64,000 bases of DNA from Millisia brevis NBRC 105863 (GTDB lineage: Bacteria; Actinomycetota; Actinomycetes; Mycobacteriales; Mycobacteriaceae), in the NCBI RefSeq assembly GCF_001552615.1, contig NZ_BCRN01000010.1, positions 1-64,000 on the forward strand, read 5' to 3'. The notes under the pieces were generated by a model that saw only the letters and a program-made list of their open reading frames with translations, was not told the origin of the DNA and searched no databases. A program made the translations under genes and the position numbers. Every line of letters starts with the position of its first letter. The stretch's first letter is position 1. Shown here in pieces: positions 25,939-36,175 of the stretch.

Positions 25939-27041
25939 CCACCTCGTACTACGTCAATCCGGCGGCCCGCACCCGGCGCACCGAGCCGCTGCGCGATACC
26001 CCGGCGAACTTCCACCGGTCGTTGCCCGGCTACGCGCCGACCCCGCTGACCGAACTGCCGACCCTGGCCGACGAACTCGGCGTGGGATCGGTTCTGGTCA
26101 AGGACGAATCGGCGCGCCTGGGGTTGCCGGCGTTCAAGATCCTCGGCGCCTCCTATGCGATCTCCCGCACCCTGTCCGCCCGTCTCGGCGAGCACACCGC
26201 GCTGCCGCTCGACGTCCTGCGCGGCCGGATCGACCCGGCCGAGGGGCTCCGGCTGGTCGCGGCGACCGACGGCAACCACGGCCGGGCCGTCGCGCATATC
26301 GCACGCCTGCTGGGCATTCCGGCGACCATCCACGTCCCGACGGTCATCTCGGCGGCCGCGAAGGCCGCGATCCGGGCCGAGGGAGCGGACCTGATCGAAC
26401 TGGACCTGCCCTACGACGACGTGGTCACCCGGGCCGAGCACTTCTCGGGCGGCACGAACCTGTTGATCCAGGACACCTCCCGCGACCCGGTCGCTCCCGT
26501 CCCGCAGTGGATCGTCGACGGATACTCCACCCTCGTCGCCGAAGTGGACGACCAGCTCGCCGCGCGGGGGATCGACCGCCTGGATCTGGTGGTCGTCCCC
26601 ACCGGTGTCGGGTCCTTGGCGCAGGCGGTGGTGCACCACTACCGCTCCACCGAGCGGGCCCCGGCGATCCTGCTGGTGGAACCCGACGTCGCCGCGTCGG
26701 TGACAACGGCGCTGGCCGCGGGCAGGATTGTGCCGGTGACCACCGGCGAGACCGTGATGAACGGCCTGAACTGCGGGACCGTCTCCGCGACCGCCTGGCC
26801 GGTCCTGCGCGACGGGGCGGACGCGTCGATCGCGGTCACCGACGCGCAGGCCCTCGCCGCGGTCGCCGACCTCGCGGACCTCGGCGTCGACTCCGGGCCC
26901 TGCGGCGCCGCCACCCTCGCCGCGCTGCGCGTGATCGCCGGCAGCGCGTATCAGCTTCCACCGCCGGGCTTGACCGCCCAGTCCGTGGTCGTGCTGCTGA
27001 GCACCGAGAGCCGAGCGGCAAACCCGGCGGGGCAGCAGTGA
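25935..27041 (+). CDS. dpaL: Diaminopropionate ammonia-lyase-like PLP enzyme
   Basis: 368 aa fold-type II PLP protein. PLP lysine K68 in L-P-A-F-K-I-L-G-A-S-Y-A; the two aspartates that serve as catalytic bases in E. coli DAPAL are matched by D112 (A-T-D-G-N-H-G-R) and D180 (L-I-Q-D-T-S). These favour 2,3-diaminopropionate ammonia-lyase (products pyruvate and ammonia) over threonine dehydratase. In E. coli the gene (ygeX) sits beside an M20 hydrolase (ygeY), as here. ATG 25935 overlaps the upstream stop; the stop overlaps the next GTG (GTGA). Confidence 0.85.
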   Translation: MTTSYYVNPAARTRRTEPLRDTPANFHRSLPGYAPTPLTELPTLADELGVGSVLVKDESARLGLPAFKILGASYAISRTLSARLGEHTALPLDVLRGRIDPAEGLRLVAATDGNHGRAVAHIARLLGIPATIHVPTVISAAAKAAIRAEGADLIELDLPYDDVVTRAEHFSGGTNLLIQDTSRDPVAPVPQWIVDGYSTLVAEVDDQLAARGIDRLDLVVVPTGVGSLAQAVVHHYRSTERAPAILLVEPDVAASVTTALAAGRIVPVTTGETVMNGLNCGTVSATAWPVLRDGADASIAVTDAQALAAVADLADLGVDSGPCGAATLAALRVIAGSAYQLPPPGLTAQSVVVLLSTESRAANPAGQQ

Positions 27042-28219
27042 CCACCTCATCCGATACCGACCCCACCGGCCAAGTGGTGCCCTGGCGACATCTGTTGCAC
27101 GAGATCGCCGAAACCGCCTTCGACGAACACCGCACGGCGGCCGCGGTCGCCGAGATCCTGCGCTCCCTCGGGCTCGACGTCGCCACCGGCATCGGCGGTA
27201 CCGGTGTGGTCGGCACCCTCGACCGCGGCCGGTCCGGCCGAACGATCGCCCTGCGCGCCGACCTGGACGGACTGCCGATCCACGAACGTACCGGGCTGCC
27301 GTACGCGTCCCGCCACGACGGCAGCATGCACGCCTGCGGACACGACGGGCATATGGCGATGGTGTTGGGCGCCGCGGCGGCCCTGGCCGCGGACGCAGCC
27401 GCCGACTCCGGCGCCGACGGGATCGTGCGGTTCGTCTTCCAGCCCGCGGAGGAACCGGGCCGGGGCGCCGAGGCGATGATCGCCGACGGCCTGCTCGACC
27501 GCTTCCCGATCGACGCGATCTTCGGTCTGCACAACATCCCCGGCCTGCCCGCCGGACGGCTGCACACCCGCAGCGGCGCGATCATGGCCGGCGAGGACAA
27601 CTTCACCATCACCGTCACCGGCCGCGGCGGGCACGCCTCGACGCCGCATCTGGTGGTCGACCCGTTGGTGATCGGCGCGCAGATCGTGCTCGCCCTGCAG
27701 ACCGTGGTGGCCCGCAGCGTCGACCCGATCGCATCCGCGGTGCTCTCGTGCACCAACCTGACCACCGACGGTGCGCGCAACGCCATTCCGACCACCGTGC
27801 GGATCACCGGCGATACCCGCAACTTCGACCCGGCCGTCAGCGACCTGCTCGAAGGGCGCATCCGCGAGATCGCCCGGCACACCGCGTTGGCGCACGGCGG
27901 CTCCGCCGAGGTCACCTATACCCGCGAATTCGGCACCACGGTCAACGATCCGGAGATGACCGCCGTGGCCGCGCACGCCGCGCACCGGACCGTCGGCGAC
28001 CGGCGCTGCGAGGCGGACACCCCGCCGATCATGGGCAGTGAGGACTTCGGGCGGTACGCCGACCGCGTCCCCGCGAACTTCACCCTGATCGGGAACGGCG
28101 CCGGCGGCGAGGTCGGCGGGGTCCCCCTGCACAGCCACGACTACACCTTCAACGACGCGATCCTGCCGATCGGGGTGGCCTACTACCGCAATGTCGTTCA
28201 CCGGATGCTCGCCGAATGA
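27038..28219 (+). CDS. M20 family metallo-amidohydrolase
   Basis: 393 aa M20D-type amidase/carboxypeptidase. Metal-site motifs: A-C-G-H-D-G-H (C100, H102, D103), P-A-E-E-P (E138-E139), G-L-H-N-I-P and C-terminal H-S-H-D-Y. The dimerisation-domain insert G-R-G-G-H-A-S-T-P is present. Family members hydrolyse N-acyl amino acids, indole-amino-acid conjugates or aminobenzoyl-glutamate. The GTG start at 27038 overlaps the dpaL stop by 4 nt, so it is translationally coupled and likely prepares or finishes the substrate of the same pathway. Confidence 0.9.
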   Translation: MTTSSDTDPTGQVVPWRHLLHEIAETAFDEHRTAAAVAEILRSLGLDVATGIGGTGVVGTLDRGRSGRTIALRADLDGLPIHERTGLPYASRHDGSMHACGHDGHMAMVLGAAAALAADAAADSGADGIVRFVFQPAEEPGRGAEAMIADGLLDRFPIDAIFGLHNIPGLPAGRLHTRSGAIMAGEDNFTITVTGRGGHASTPHLVVDPLVIGAQIVLALQTVVARSVDPIASAVLSCTNLTTDGARNAIPTTVRITGDTRNFDPAVSDLLEGRIREIARHTALAHGGSAEVTYTREFGTTVNDPEMTAVAAHAAHRTVGDRRCEADTPPIMGSEDFGRYADRVPANFTLIGNGAGGEVGGVPLHSHDYTFNDAILPIGVAYYRNVVHRMLAE

Positions 28220-28258
28220 CGGCCGCCCGATGACCATTCGTGACCACGCGGAGGCGGC

Positions 28259-29077
28259 ATGGTCGACATCGACACCCTGACCTACGCCGGGTTTCGCACC
28301 CGGGTGGTGACGCAAGCCGGCGACGGGCCGCCGGTGATATTGCTGCACGGCATGTTCGACACCGCCGAGACCTGGCGGGCACTGGTGCGCGAGCTGGCCG
28401 CCCGGGGGCGCCGGGCGGTCGCGGTGGACCTACCCGGGTACGGCTGGACCGATCGCCGCGAGCCCGGAGCGGTGCTCCCGCAATTGGACGCGTTCGTCGA
28501 CGATCTGGTGCGCGCCAACGGGCCCGGCGCGGTGGTCGTCGGCAACTCGCTCGGCGCGACGCTGGCCGTGCGCGCCGCCGCCCGGGCGGATCTCGGCATC
28601 GCCCGGGCCGTGGCGATAGCGGTGCCGGGCTACGGCTTTCGTCCCGGTATCGGCTGGGGCGTGTCGCGCCGGTCCCCGCTCCCGACGATCGTGCGGCGCG
28701 CGCCGCTGCCGAAGCGGGTGCTGACCGGCCCGGCGTCCCGTACGGCGCTCGCCCGAGTCCTGCGCACCCCACAGGACTCGGAGGACTTCCGGATCGCCGT
28801 GCGGATGGGGCGGATGCTCGCCGATCGTCCCCTGTTGCTGAGACTGGTGGAGGAGGCGCAGAGCGTGCTCGGCGAGATCGACGGTCCCGCCGGCCCCACC
28901 CCCATCGCACCCGTGCTGTTCGTGCACGGCAGCAGGGACCCACTGATCCCGGTATCGGCCGCCCGCCGCGCCCACCGGCTGACCCCCGGCAGCGCCCTGC
29001 ACGTCATCCCCGGCGGCGGTCACCTCCCGCAGCGCGAACACCCCGGTCTGATCGCCGATCTGATCGGCGACCGCTGA
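28259..29077 (+). CDS. Alpha/beta hydrolase
   Basis: 272 aa alpha/beta-hydrolase fold. Oxyanion H-G-M-F-D-T-A-E-T-W, nucleophile elbow G-N-S-L-G-A with S97, acid D around 231 in H-G-S-R-D-P-L and base His in G-G-G-H-L-P. The family is very broad (esterases, dehalogenases, acylases), so the substrate is unknown. It begins 39 nt after the M20 amidase and may be the last gene of the LysR-divergent operon. Confidence 0.85.
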   Translation: MVDIDTLTYAGFRTRVVTQAGDGPPVILLHGMFDTAETWRALVRELAARGRRAVAVDLPGYGWTDRREPGAVLPQLDAFVDDLVRANGPGAVVVGNSLGATLAVRAAARADLGIARAVAIAVPGYGFRPGIGWGVSRRSPLPTIVRRAPLPKRVLTGPASRTALARVLRTPQDSEDFRIAVRMGRMLADRPLLLRLVEEAQSVLGEIDGPAGPTPIAPVLFVHGSRDPLIPVSAARRAHRLTPGSALHVIPGGGHLPQREHPGLIADLIGDR

Positions 29078-29166
29078 GGCGCGTCCCGGGCCCACAGCGA
29101 CCGGATCTACCTCGCTCCATGCACCTCACCGGTGTCGGCCGCCGGGCCATCTGGAAACCTGACCGG

Positions 29167-29982
29167 GTGCGCATCGCCACCTGGAACGTCAACTCGCTGT
29201 CCGCCCGCCTGCCTCGGCTGCTCGAATGGCTCGCGCAGGTGCAGCCGGATGTCCTGTGCCTGCAGGAGATCAAGATGGACAGCGTCGACGTGCCGCGCGA
29301 GGAGCTGGCCGCGCTCGGCTACGAGATCGAGGCCTACGGCATCGGACGCTGGAACGGGGTGGCGATTTGCTCGCGGGTCGGCATCACCGATGTGCGGCGC
29401 GGGCTGTTCGACGAACCGGAGTACCAGTCCGAGGTCGCGCGGGTCCCCGAGGTCGAACCGCGCGCGATCGCCGCCACCTGCGGCGGTCTGCGGCTGCTGA
29501 CCGTCTACGTCCCCAACGGGCGGGGGATCGACGACCCGCACTACCAGTACAAGCTGCAGTGGTTCGCCGCGCTGCGGGATACCGCCGCGCGGGAGCTGGT
29601 CGATCACCCGGATCTGGTGGTCCTCGGCGACTTCAACGTCGTACCCACCGATGCCGACGTCTGGGACGTCACCCAATTACACGGTGGCACCCACGCGACC
29701 GAACCCGAACGCGCCGGTCTGCGCGCGATTCTCGACGTCGGGTTGATCGACGTCCGCCCGCGCGCCCTCAAGTACGACATTCCGTATACCTACTGGGATT
29801 ACCGTGCCGGAATGTTCCACAAGAACTTGGGAATTCGCATCGACCTGGTGCTCGCGACCCCGAGGATCGCCGACAGCGTCACCGACGCCTATGTCGACCG
29901 CGAAGCCCGCAAGGGCACGGCGAAGTCGGGTAAGGGCCCGTCCGACCATGCCCCGATCGTCGTCGATCTCGATCGGGGATAG
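29167..29982 (+). CDS. xthA: Exodeoxyribonuclease III / AP endonuclease
   Basis: 271 aa EEP-superfamily nuclease. M-R-I-A-T-W-N-V-N-S at the N-terminus (N7), metal-binding E34 in Q-E-I-K, G-D-F-N-V and the terminal S-D-H-A-P. It repairs abasic sites and 3' blocked ends in base-excision repair. GTG 29167 gives the canonical N-terminus; an ATG 16 codons upstream (29119) is possible but adds residues not seen in the family. Convergent with the acyl-CoA dehydrogenase, 24 nt apart. Confidence 0.92.
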   Translation: MRIATWNVNSLSARLPRLLEWLAQVQPDVLCLQEIKMDSVDVPREELAALGYEIEAYGIGRWNGVAICSRVGITDVRRGLFDEPEYQSEVARVPEVEPRAIAATCGGLRLLTVYVPNGRGIDDPHYQYKLQWFAALRDTAARELVDHPDLVVLGDFNVVPTDADVWDVTQLHGGTHATEPERAGLRAILDVGLIDVRPRALKYDIPYTYWDYRAGMFHKNLGIRIDLVLATPRIADSVTDAYVDREARKGTAKSGKGPSDHAPIVVDLDRG

Positions 29983-30006
29983 CGTCGGCGGTCCGAGCGG
30001 GTCGGC

Positions 30007-31149
<1,143 letters not shown>

Positions 31150-31328
31150 GCGGTCCTCCTGGTGGTTCGGGCCTGGCTTCGGGCGTTTCGGTCAACCCGT
31201 TGCACGCCATCGTAGGCAGGCCGCGATGGACGGGTGGGCGGATCGGTCGGTCGGGCAGTACGTTTTCGGTGGGCACGATGAGCATCCGCTCCCGATTCGG
31301 GAGCCGTCGCGAGGCTGGAGATACCGAA

Positions 31329-32837
31329 ATGACAGACGCACCCACCGGCGTCCCCCTGCAGTACATCGCGGGCGAGCGGCGGCACGGCACCTCCGACGAT
31401 GTGCTCGACGTGATCGAACCGGCCACCGGCAAGACGATCGTCACCGGCCTCGCCGCCGGACCCGAGGACGTCGACGCTGCGGTCGCCGCGGCGAAGGAGG
31501 CGTTCGCCACCTGGTCGAAGACCACCCCCGCCGAGCGCTCCGACCTCTTCGCCGCCTGGGTGCGCGAGCTCAATGCCCGCGCCGACGAGATCGCCGAGAT
31601 CGAAAGCCGCAACGGCGGCAAGGCGATCCGCCTGACCACCGGCTTCGACGTGCCCGGCTCGATCGACAACGTCGCCTACTTCGGCACCGCCGCCCGCCAT
31701 CTCGAGGGTCAGGCGTCCGCGGAGTACTCCGCCGACCACACCTCGGCGATCCGCCGCGAACCGATCGGCGTGATCGGCTCGATCGCCCCGTGGAACTACC
31801 CGCTGCAGATGGCGGCCTGGAAGATCCTGCCCGCCGTCGCCGCCGGCAACACCATCGTGCTCAAGCCCGCCGAGATCACCCCGCTGACCTCGCTGATCTT
31901 CGCCGAGACCGCCGTGGCCGCCGGGATCCCCGCCGGGGTGATCAACATCGTCACCGGTCGCGGCCCGGTCGCCGGCACCGCGCTGATCTCGCACCCCGAC
32001 GTCGCGATGGTCTCGTTCACCGGGTCGACCGCCGTCGGCAAGCAGATCGGTGCCACCGCCGCCGGGCTGGTCAAGCGGGTGCACCTCGAACTGGGTGGCA
32101 AGGCGCCGTTTGTGGTCTTCGACGACGCCGACCCCGAGGCTGCCGCCCGCGGCGCGGTCGCCGGCGCGCTGATCAACGTCGGGCAGGACTGCACCGCCGC
32201 CACCCGCGCCTACGTGCAGCGTCCGCTCTACGACGCGTTTGTCGAGCGGGTCGCGGAGTTGATGTCCGGGGTGCGCGTCGGCGCGGTCGACGACCCGGCC
32301 ACCGATATGGGTTCGCTGGTCTCGCGGGCGCACCGCGACAAGGTCGCCGGCATGGTCGACCGGGCGCGCGAGGCGGGCGCCCGGGTGGTGATCGGCGGCT
32401 CGATCCCGGAAGCCACCCCCGCCGACGGCGCCTACTACCTGCCGACGCTGATCGTCGACGCCGCGCAGGACTCGGAGATCGTGCAGAACGAGGTCTTCGG
32501 CCCGGTCCTGGTCGTGCTGCCCTTCGACACCGACGACGAGGCGATCGCCCTGGCCAACGACACCCCCTTCGGCCTCGCCGCCTCCGCGTGGACCACCAAC
32601 GTCTACCGCGCCGGCCGCGCGACCCGCGAGATCCAGGCCGGCTGCGTCTGGGTCAACGACCACATCCCGATCATCAGCGAGATGCCGCACGGCGGGTACA
32701 AGGCCTCCGGCTTCGGCAAGGACATGTCGGCCTACTCCTTCGAGGAGTACACCAACATCAAGCACGTGATGACCGAGATCACCGGCGCCGCCCACAAGGA
32801 GTGGCACGACACGATTTTCGCCGACCCGGCCGAGTAG
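31329..32837 (+). CDS. NAD-dependent aldehyde dehydrogenase (aminobutyraldehyde/betaine-aldehyde type)
   Basis: 502 aa ALDH. Oxyanion N in A-P-W-N-Y-P, cofactor lysine in L-K-P-A-E-I-T-P, general base E254 in H-L-E-L-G-G-K-A-P and nucleophile C288 in V-G-Q-D-C-T-A. The G-Q-D-C-T-A-A-T-R context is typical of gamma-aminobutyraldehyde dehydrogenases of putrescine catabolism. ATG 31329 has GGAG about 9 nt upstream; earlier in-frame starts lack sites. Followed by a long inverted-repeat terminator shared with the convergent PucR gene. May work with the downstream aminotransferase in amine degradation (inference). Confidence 0.88.
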   Translation: MTDAPTGVPLQYIAGERRHGTSDDVLDVIEPATGKTIVTGLAAGPEDVDAAVAAAKEAFATWSKTTPAERSDLFAAWVRELNARADEIAEIESRNGGKAIRLTTGFDVPGSIDNVAYFGTAARHLEGQASAEYSADHTSAIRREPIGVIGSIAPWNYPLQMAAWKILPAVAAGNTIVLKPAEITPLTSLIFAETAVAAGIPAGVINIVTGRGPVAGTALISHPDVAMVSFTGSTAVGKQIGATAAGLVKRVHLELGGKAPFVVFDDADPEAAARGAVAGALINVGQDCTAATRAYVQRPLYDAFVERVAELMSGVRVGAVDDPATDMGSLVSRAHRDKVAGMVDRAREAGARVVIGGSIPEATPADGAYYLPTLIVDAAQDSEIVQNEVFGPVLVVLPFDTDDEAIALANDTPFGLAASAWTTNVYRAGRATREIQAGCVWVNDHIPIISEMPHGGYKASGFGKDMSAYSFEEYTNIKHVMTEITGAAHKEWHDTIFADPAE

Positions 32838-32841
32838 GGCT

Positions 32842-32914
32842 GTGCAAACCTGCACGTTTTCGGGCCGCCGAAGCAATAGTTGTCGTGGCGGCCGAAAATC
32901 GTGCAGGTTTGCAC
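32842..32914. terminator. Bidirectional inverted-repeat terminator between ALDH and PucR genes
   Basis: Arms of about 28 nt (32842-32869 and 32887-32914) are almost completely complementary, with one inserted or mismatched base on each side of an internal T/A run; the loop is 17 nt. Located 4 nt after one stop and 11 nt before the convergent gene's stop. Confidence 0.8.
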
Positions 32915-32925
32915 GCGCCCTGTCG

Positions 32926-34497
32926 TCAGCGCGCCTCGAGCAGGAGCAGCGCGACATGCAGGGACGTGCGCGACAGTCCGTCGTCGAGCGGCACGCCCAG
33001 GATCTGCTGGAGGCGGCTCAGTTTGGCGTACAGGGACGGGCGGCTCATGTGCAGCGCCGCGGCGACCGCGGACTTGTTGCCGCCGAGCTCGAGGTAGCTG
33101 CGCAGGACGGGTAGCAGGGTGTCGCCGGAGAGGTCGTGCAGCAGGAGAGTGCGCAACTCCGACTCGGCGAAACGTTGCGCGCGGGGGTCGTTGCGCAGCA
33201 GGGCGATCAGGCCGCGCAGCCGCACATCGCCGATCGCCACGTAGCTGCGCCCATCGGACATCGACAGCGCCGCGTCGGCGACCTGCGCGGCCTCGGGGAT
33301 GCGGCGGATCGCCTCGATCAGCTGCCCGGCCGGTTCCGCCACCCCGAGGACCGGGCGGCCCGGTTCGCCGCGCCGCACGTCGCGGCTGATCTTGTCGCCC
33401 AGCGACCGCATTGCCGCGGGCTCGCCGACGGGGGAGAGCACCATGCCCACCTCGCCCGGCCCGCGCAGGGAGAACAGCCCGGTCAGCCCGGAGGCGCGCA
33501 CCGCCCGCGCCACGGTGTCGAGCAGCCGGCCGCCGCGCCGCTGGGTGTCGACCGGGTCGATGTCGGCCGGCCAGTCGCCCACCCGCACGGTGGCCGGGAG
33601 GTACTGCGGGGACGCGGCCAGGCCGAGGGCGAAGGCGCGCGCGCCGGCCTCGTCCTCGTCGCGCACCCGGGCGGTGAGCACATCGTCGAGCAGCCCGGCC
33701 CGGGCCTGGTGTTCGATGTCGTCCCGGCCGCGTTCGGCCATCCGGTAGAGCACCAATGCCTGGGCGGCGCGCTCGAGGACCATGGTGGTGCGCTCGTCGG
33801 GGTGCGCTCGGGTCGCGATCAGCCGCCCCCACCGGTCGCCGCCCCGGCCGACCGCGGCGACAACCCAATCCTCGGCGCCGACCGGCCCGATGCCCGCGGC
33901 CTGCAGACGTGAGCGCCGCTCCCAGTCGCGCAGCACGGTGACCGTCGCCGCGCCGCCGGTCGCGACGGCCACCGCCTGGTGGGTGAGGTCCTCGAGCACG
34001 ATGGGGGAGTCGAGCAGCCGGGCGGTCGCCTCGACGATGTCGGTCACCGATCCGCGCCGCATGCTCAGCTCGGTGAACACCTCGTGGGTGCTGCGCGCGA
34101 AGGCGACCTGCTCGTATTGCTCCGCGACGATCGAGCGGTGAACCCGTTCTGTGACGTCGACGAAGCGGATCACCCGGTGCAGGGTCACCAGGCTCAGCCC
34201 GAGGCCGTCGGCGATCGCGCCGGCGCCGGCCGGCAGCGCGGGGCCGTCGCCGATCTCGACGACCACTCCGACCGCGCCGGCCCGGGCGAGCGAGCCGAGG
34301 TAGGCGGCGGGGTCGTCGCGCAGCGCCGAACCGGTGGTCAGGACCAATTCGCCGCCCTGCAACAGTTCGGTCAGGTCGGCGACATCGCTGACGTGCACCC
34401 ACCGCACCGGCCGGTCGAGGCCAACCGTTCCGACGACCTCCGGTTCACCGGCCTGGATCTCCGGTAGGGCGATGATGTCGGCCACCGTCGGAGTCAT
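32926..34497 (-). CDS. PucR-family transcriptional regulator
   Basis: 523 aa. N-terminal purine-catabolism-PucR-like domain (about 5-125, with T-V-A-D-I-I-A-L-P and L-T-T-G-S-A-L), a middle GGDEF-like region and a C-terminal HTH_30 domain (about 450-515: L-G-G-N-K-S-A-V-A-A-A-L-H-M-S-R-P-S-L-Y). ATG 34497 gives the family N-terminus although the frame is open far upstream. Divergent from mmsA with 126 bp between, so it most likely controls the mmsA-aminotransferase operon. Regulators of this class often sense amino-acid or amine catabolites. Confidence 0.9.
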   Translation of the reverse strand: MTPTVADIIALPEIQAGEPEVVGTVGLDRPVRWVHVSDVADLTELLQGGELVLTTGSALRDDPAAYLGSLARAGAVGVVVEIGDGPALPAGAGAIADGLGLSLVTLHRVIRFVDVTERVHRSIVAEQYEQVAFARSTHEVFTELSMRRGSVTDIVEATARLLDSPIVLEDLTHQAVAVATGGAATVTVLRDWERRSRLQAAGIGPVGAEDWVVAAVGRGGDRWGRLIATRAHPDERTTMVLERAAQALVLYRMAERGRDDIEHQARAGLLDDVLTARVRDEDEAGARAFALGLAASPQYLPATVRVGDWPADIDPVDTQRRGGRLLDTVARAVRASGLTGLFSLRGPGEVGMVLSPVGEPAAMRSLGDKISRDVRRGEPGRPVLGVAEPAGQLIEAIRRIPEAAQVADAALSMSDGRSYVAIGDVRLRGLIALLRNDPRAQRFAESELRTLLLHDLSGDTLLPVLRSYLELGGNKSAVAAALHMSRPSLYAKLSRLQQILGVPLDDGLSRTSLHVALLLLEAR

Positions 34498-34623
34498 TGG
34501 CAGAGTGTAAAGCCAACGACGTGATGTGTTGACAGTCTGATCGGACCCGGGGCGTCGGGGCGGCAGCAGACTCGAAGCAACGGGGGCGAATCCCGCACCA
34601 CCTTCCTCGAGGAAAGGCTCGCG

Positions 34624-36117
34624 ATGACCGAGACGATTCTGCATTGGTCCGACGGCAAGATCTTCGCCGGCAACTCCGACGCCACCGCGCCGGTGACCAA
34701 CCCGGCCACCGGTGAGGTCACCGGACGGGTCGCCCTCGCGGACGTCACCGACGCGCAGCACGTGATCGACGCGGCCGCCGCCGCCTTCCCGGCCTGGCGC
34801 GATACCTCGCTGGCCAAGCGCACCCAGACCCTTTTCGCCTTCCGTGAACTGCTCAACGCCCGCAAGGGTGAGCTGGCCGAGATCATCACCAGCGAGCACG
34901 GCAAGGTCGTCTCCGACGCCCTCGGCGAGGTCGCCCGCGGCCTCGAGGTCGTCGAATTCGCCTGCGGTATCCCGCATCTGCTCAAGGGTGGCTACAGCGA
35001 ATCCGCTTCGACCAAGGTCGATGTGTATTCGATCCGCCAGCCGCTCGGCCCGGTCGCGATCATCAGCCCGTTCAACTTCCCCGCGATGGTCCCCATGTGG
35101 TTCTTCCCGGTCGCGATCGCCGCGGGCAATACCGTCGTGATCAAGCCCAGCGAGAAGGACCCGTCCGCCGCGCTGTGGATGGCGAAGCTGTGGGAGGAGG
35201 CCGGGCTGCCCGCCGGCGTATTCAACGTGCTGCAGGGTGACAAGGTCGCCGTCGACGAGCTGCTGACCAACCCGAAGATCAAGGCCGTGAGCTTCGTCGG
35301 CTCCACCCCGATCGCCCAGTACGTCTACGGCACCGGAACCGCCGCCGGCAAGCGCGTCCAGGCCCTCGGCGGTGCGAAGAACCACGCGGTCGTGCTGCCC
35401 GACGCCGACCTCGACCTGGCCGCCGACGCGATGGTCAACGCCGGATTCGGCTCGGCCGGCGAGCGCTGCATGGCGATCTCCGCCTGCGTCGCGGTCGGCT
35501 CGGTCGCCGACGAACTGGTCGCCAAGATCGCCGAGCGCACCCGCCCGCTGGTCACCGGCGACGGCACCCGCGAGGTCGACATGGGCCCGCTGGTCACCCG
35601 CGCGCACCGCGATCGCGTCGCCTCCTACGTCGACGCCGGCGAGGCGGACGGCGCCACGATCGTCGTCGACGGCCGCACCGTGGAGCCGCAGGGCGGTGCC
35701 GACGGCTTCTGGCTCGGCCCCACCCTCATCGACAACGTCACGCCCGAGATGTCCGTCTACACCGACGAGATCTTCGGCCCGGTGCTGTCGGTGGTCCGTG
35801 TGGAGACCTACGATGAGGCGTTGGCCCTGATCAACGCCAATCCGTATGGCAACGGCACCGCGATCTTCACCAACGATGGAGGCGCGGCCCGCCGCTTCCA
35901 GAACGAAGTGGAGGTTGGCATGGTCGGCATCAACGTGCCGATCCCGGTTCCGATGGCCTACTACAGCTTCGGTGGGTGGAAGGCGTCGCTGTTCGGCGAC
36001 TCGCATGCGCACGGGACCGAGGGTGTGCACTTCTTCACCCGCGGCAAGGTCGTCACCAGCCGGTGGCTCGACCCCAGCCACGGTGGCATCGAGTTGGGTT
36101 TTCCCCAGAACGCCTGA
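34624..36117 (+). CDS. mmsA: CoA-acylating methylmalonate-semialdehyde dehydrogenase
   Basis: 497 aa. It follows the ALDH fold, but the usual general-base glutamate segment is replaced by A-L-G-G-A-K-N-H, a diagnostic of MmsA, and the nucleophile is C282 in G-E-R-C-M-A. S-P-F-N-F-P-A-M-V-P and S-F-V-G-S-T-P-I-A complete the signature. It converts methylmalonate semialdehyde (valine, thymine) or malonate semialdehyde (beta-alanine) plus CoA to propionyl-CoA or acetyl-CoA. Divergent from PucR and 58 nt before an omega-aminotransferase that could supply the semialdehyde. Confidence 0.94.
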   Translation: MTETILHWSDGKIFAGNSDATAPVTNPATGEVTGRVALADVTDAQHVIDAAAAAFPAWRDTSLAKRTQTLFAFRELLNARKGELAEIITSEHGKVVSDALGEVARGLEVVEFACGIPHLLKGGYSESASTKVDVYSIRQPLGPVAIISPFNFPAMVPMWFFPVAIAAGNTVVIKPSEKDPSAALWMAKLWEEAGLPAGVFNVLQGDKVAVDELLTNPKIKAVSFVGSTPIAQYVYGTGTAAGKRVQALGGAKNHAVVLPDADLDLAADAMVNAGFGSAGERCMAISACVAVGSVADELVAKIAERTRPLVTGDGTREVDMGPLVTRAHRDRVASYVDAGEADGATIVVDGRTVEPQGGADGFWLGPTLIDNVTPEMSVYTDEIFGPVLSVVRVETYDEALALINANPYGNGTAIFTNDGGAARRFQNEVEVGMVGINVPIPVPMAYYSFGGWKASLFGDSHAHGTEGVHFFTRGKVVTSRWLDPSHGGIELGFPQNA

Positions 36118-36175
36118 GCAGCCAACGCCTGATCGCGGCCGAAACCGCCCCGCCAGAGAAAGGGAAGTCTCCGAT

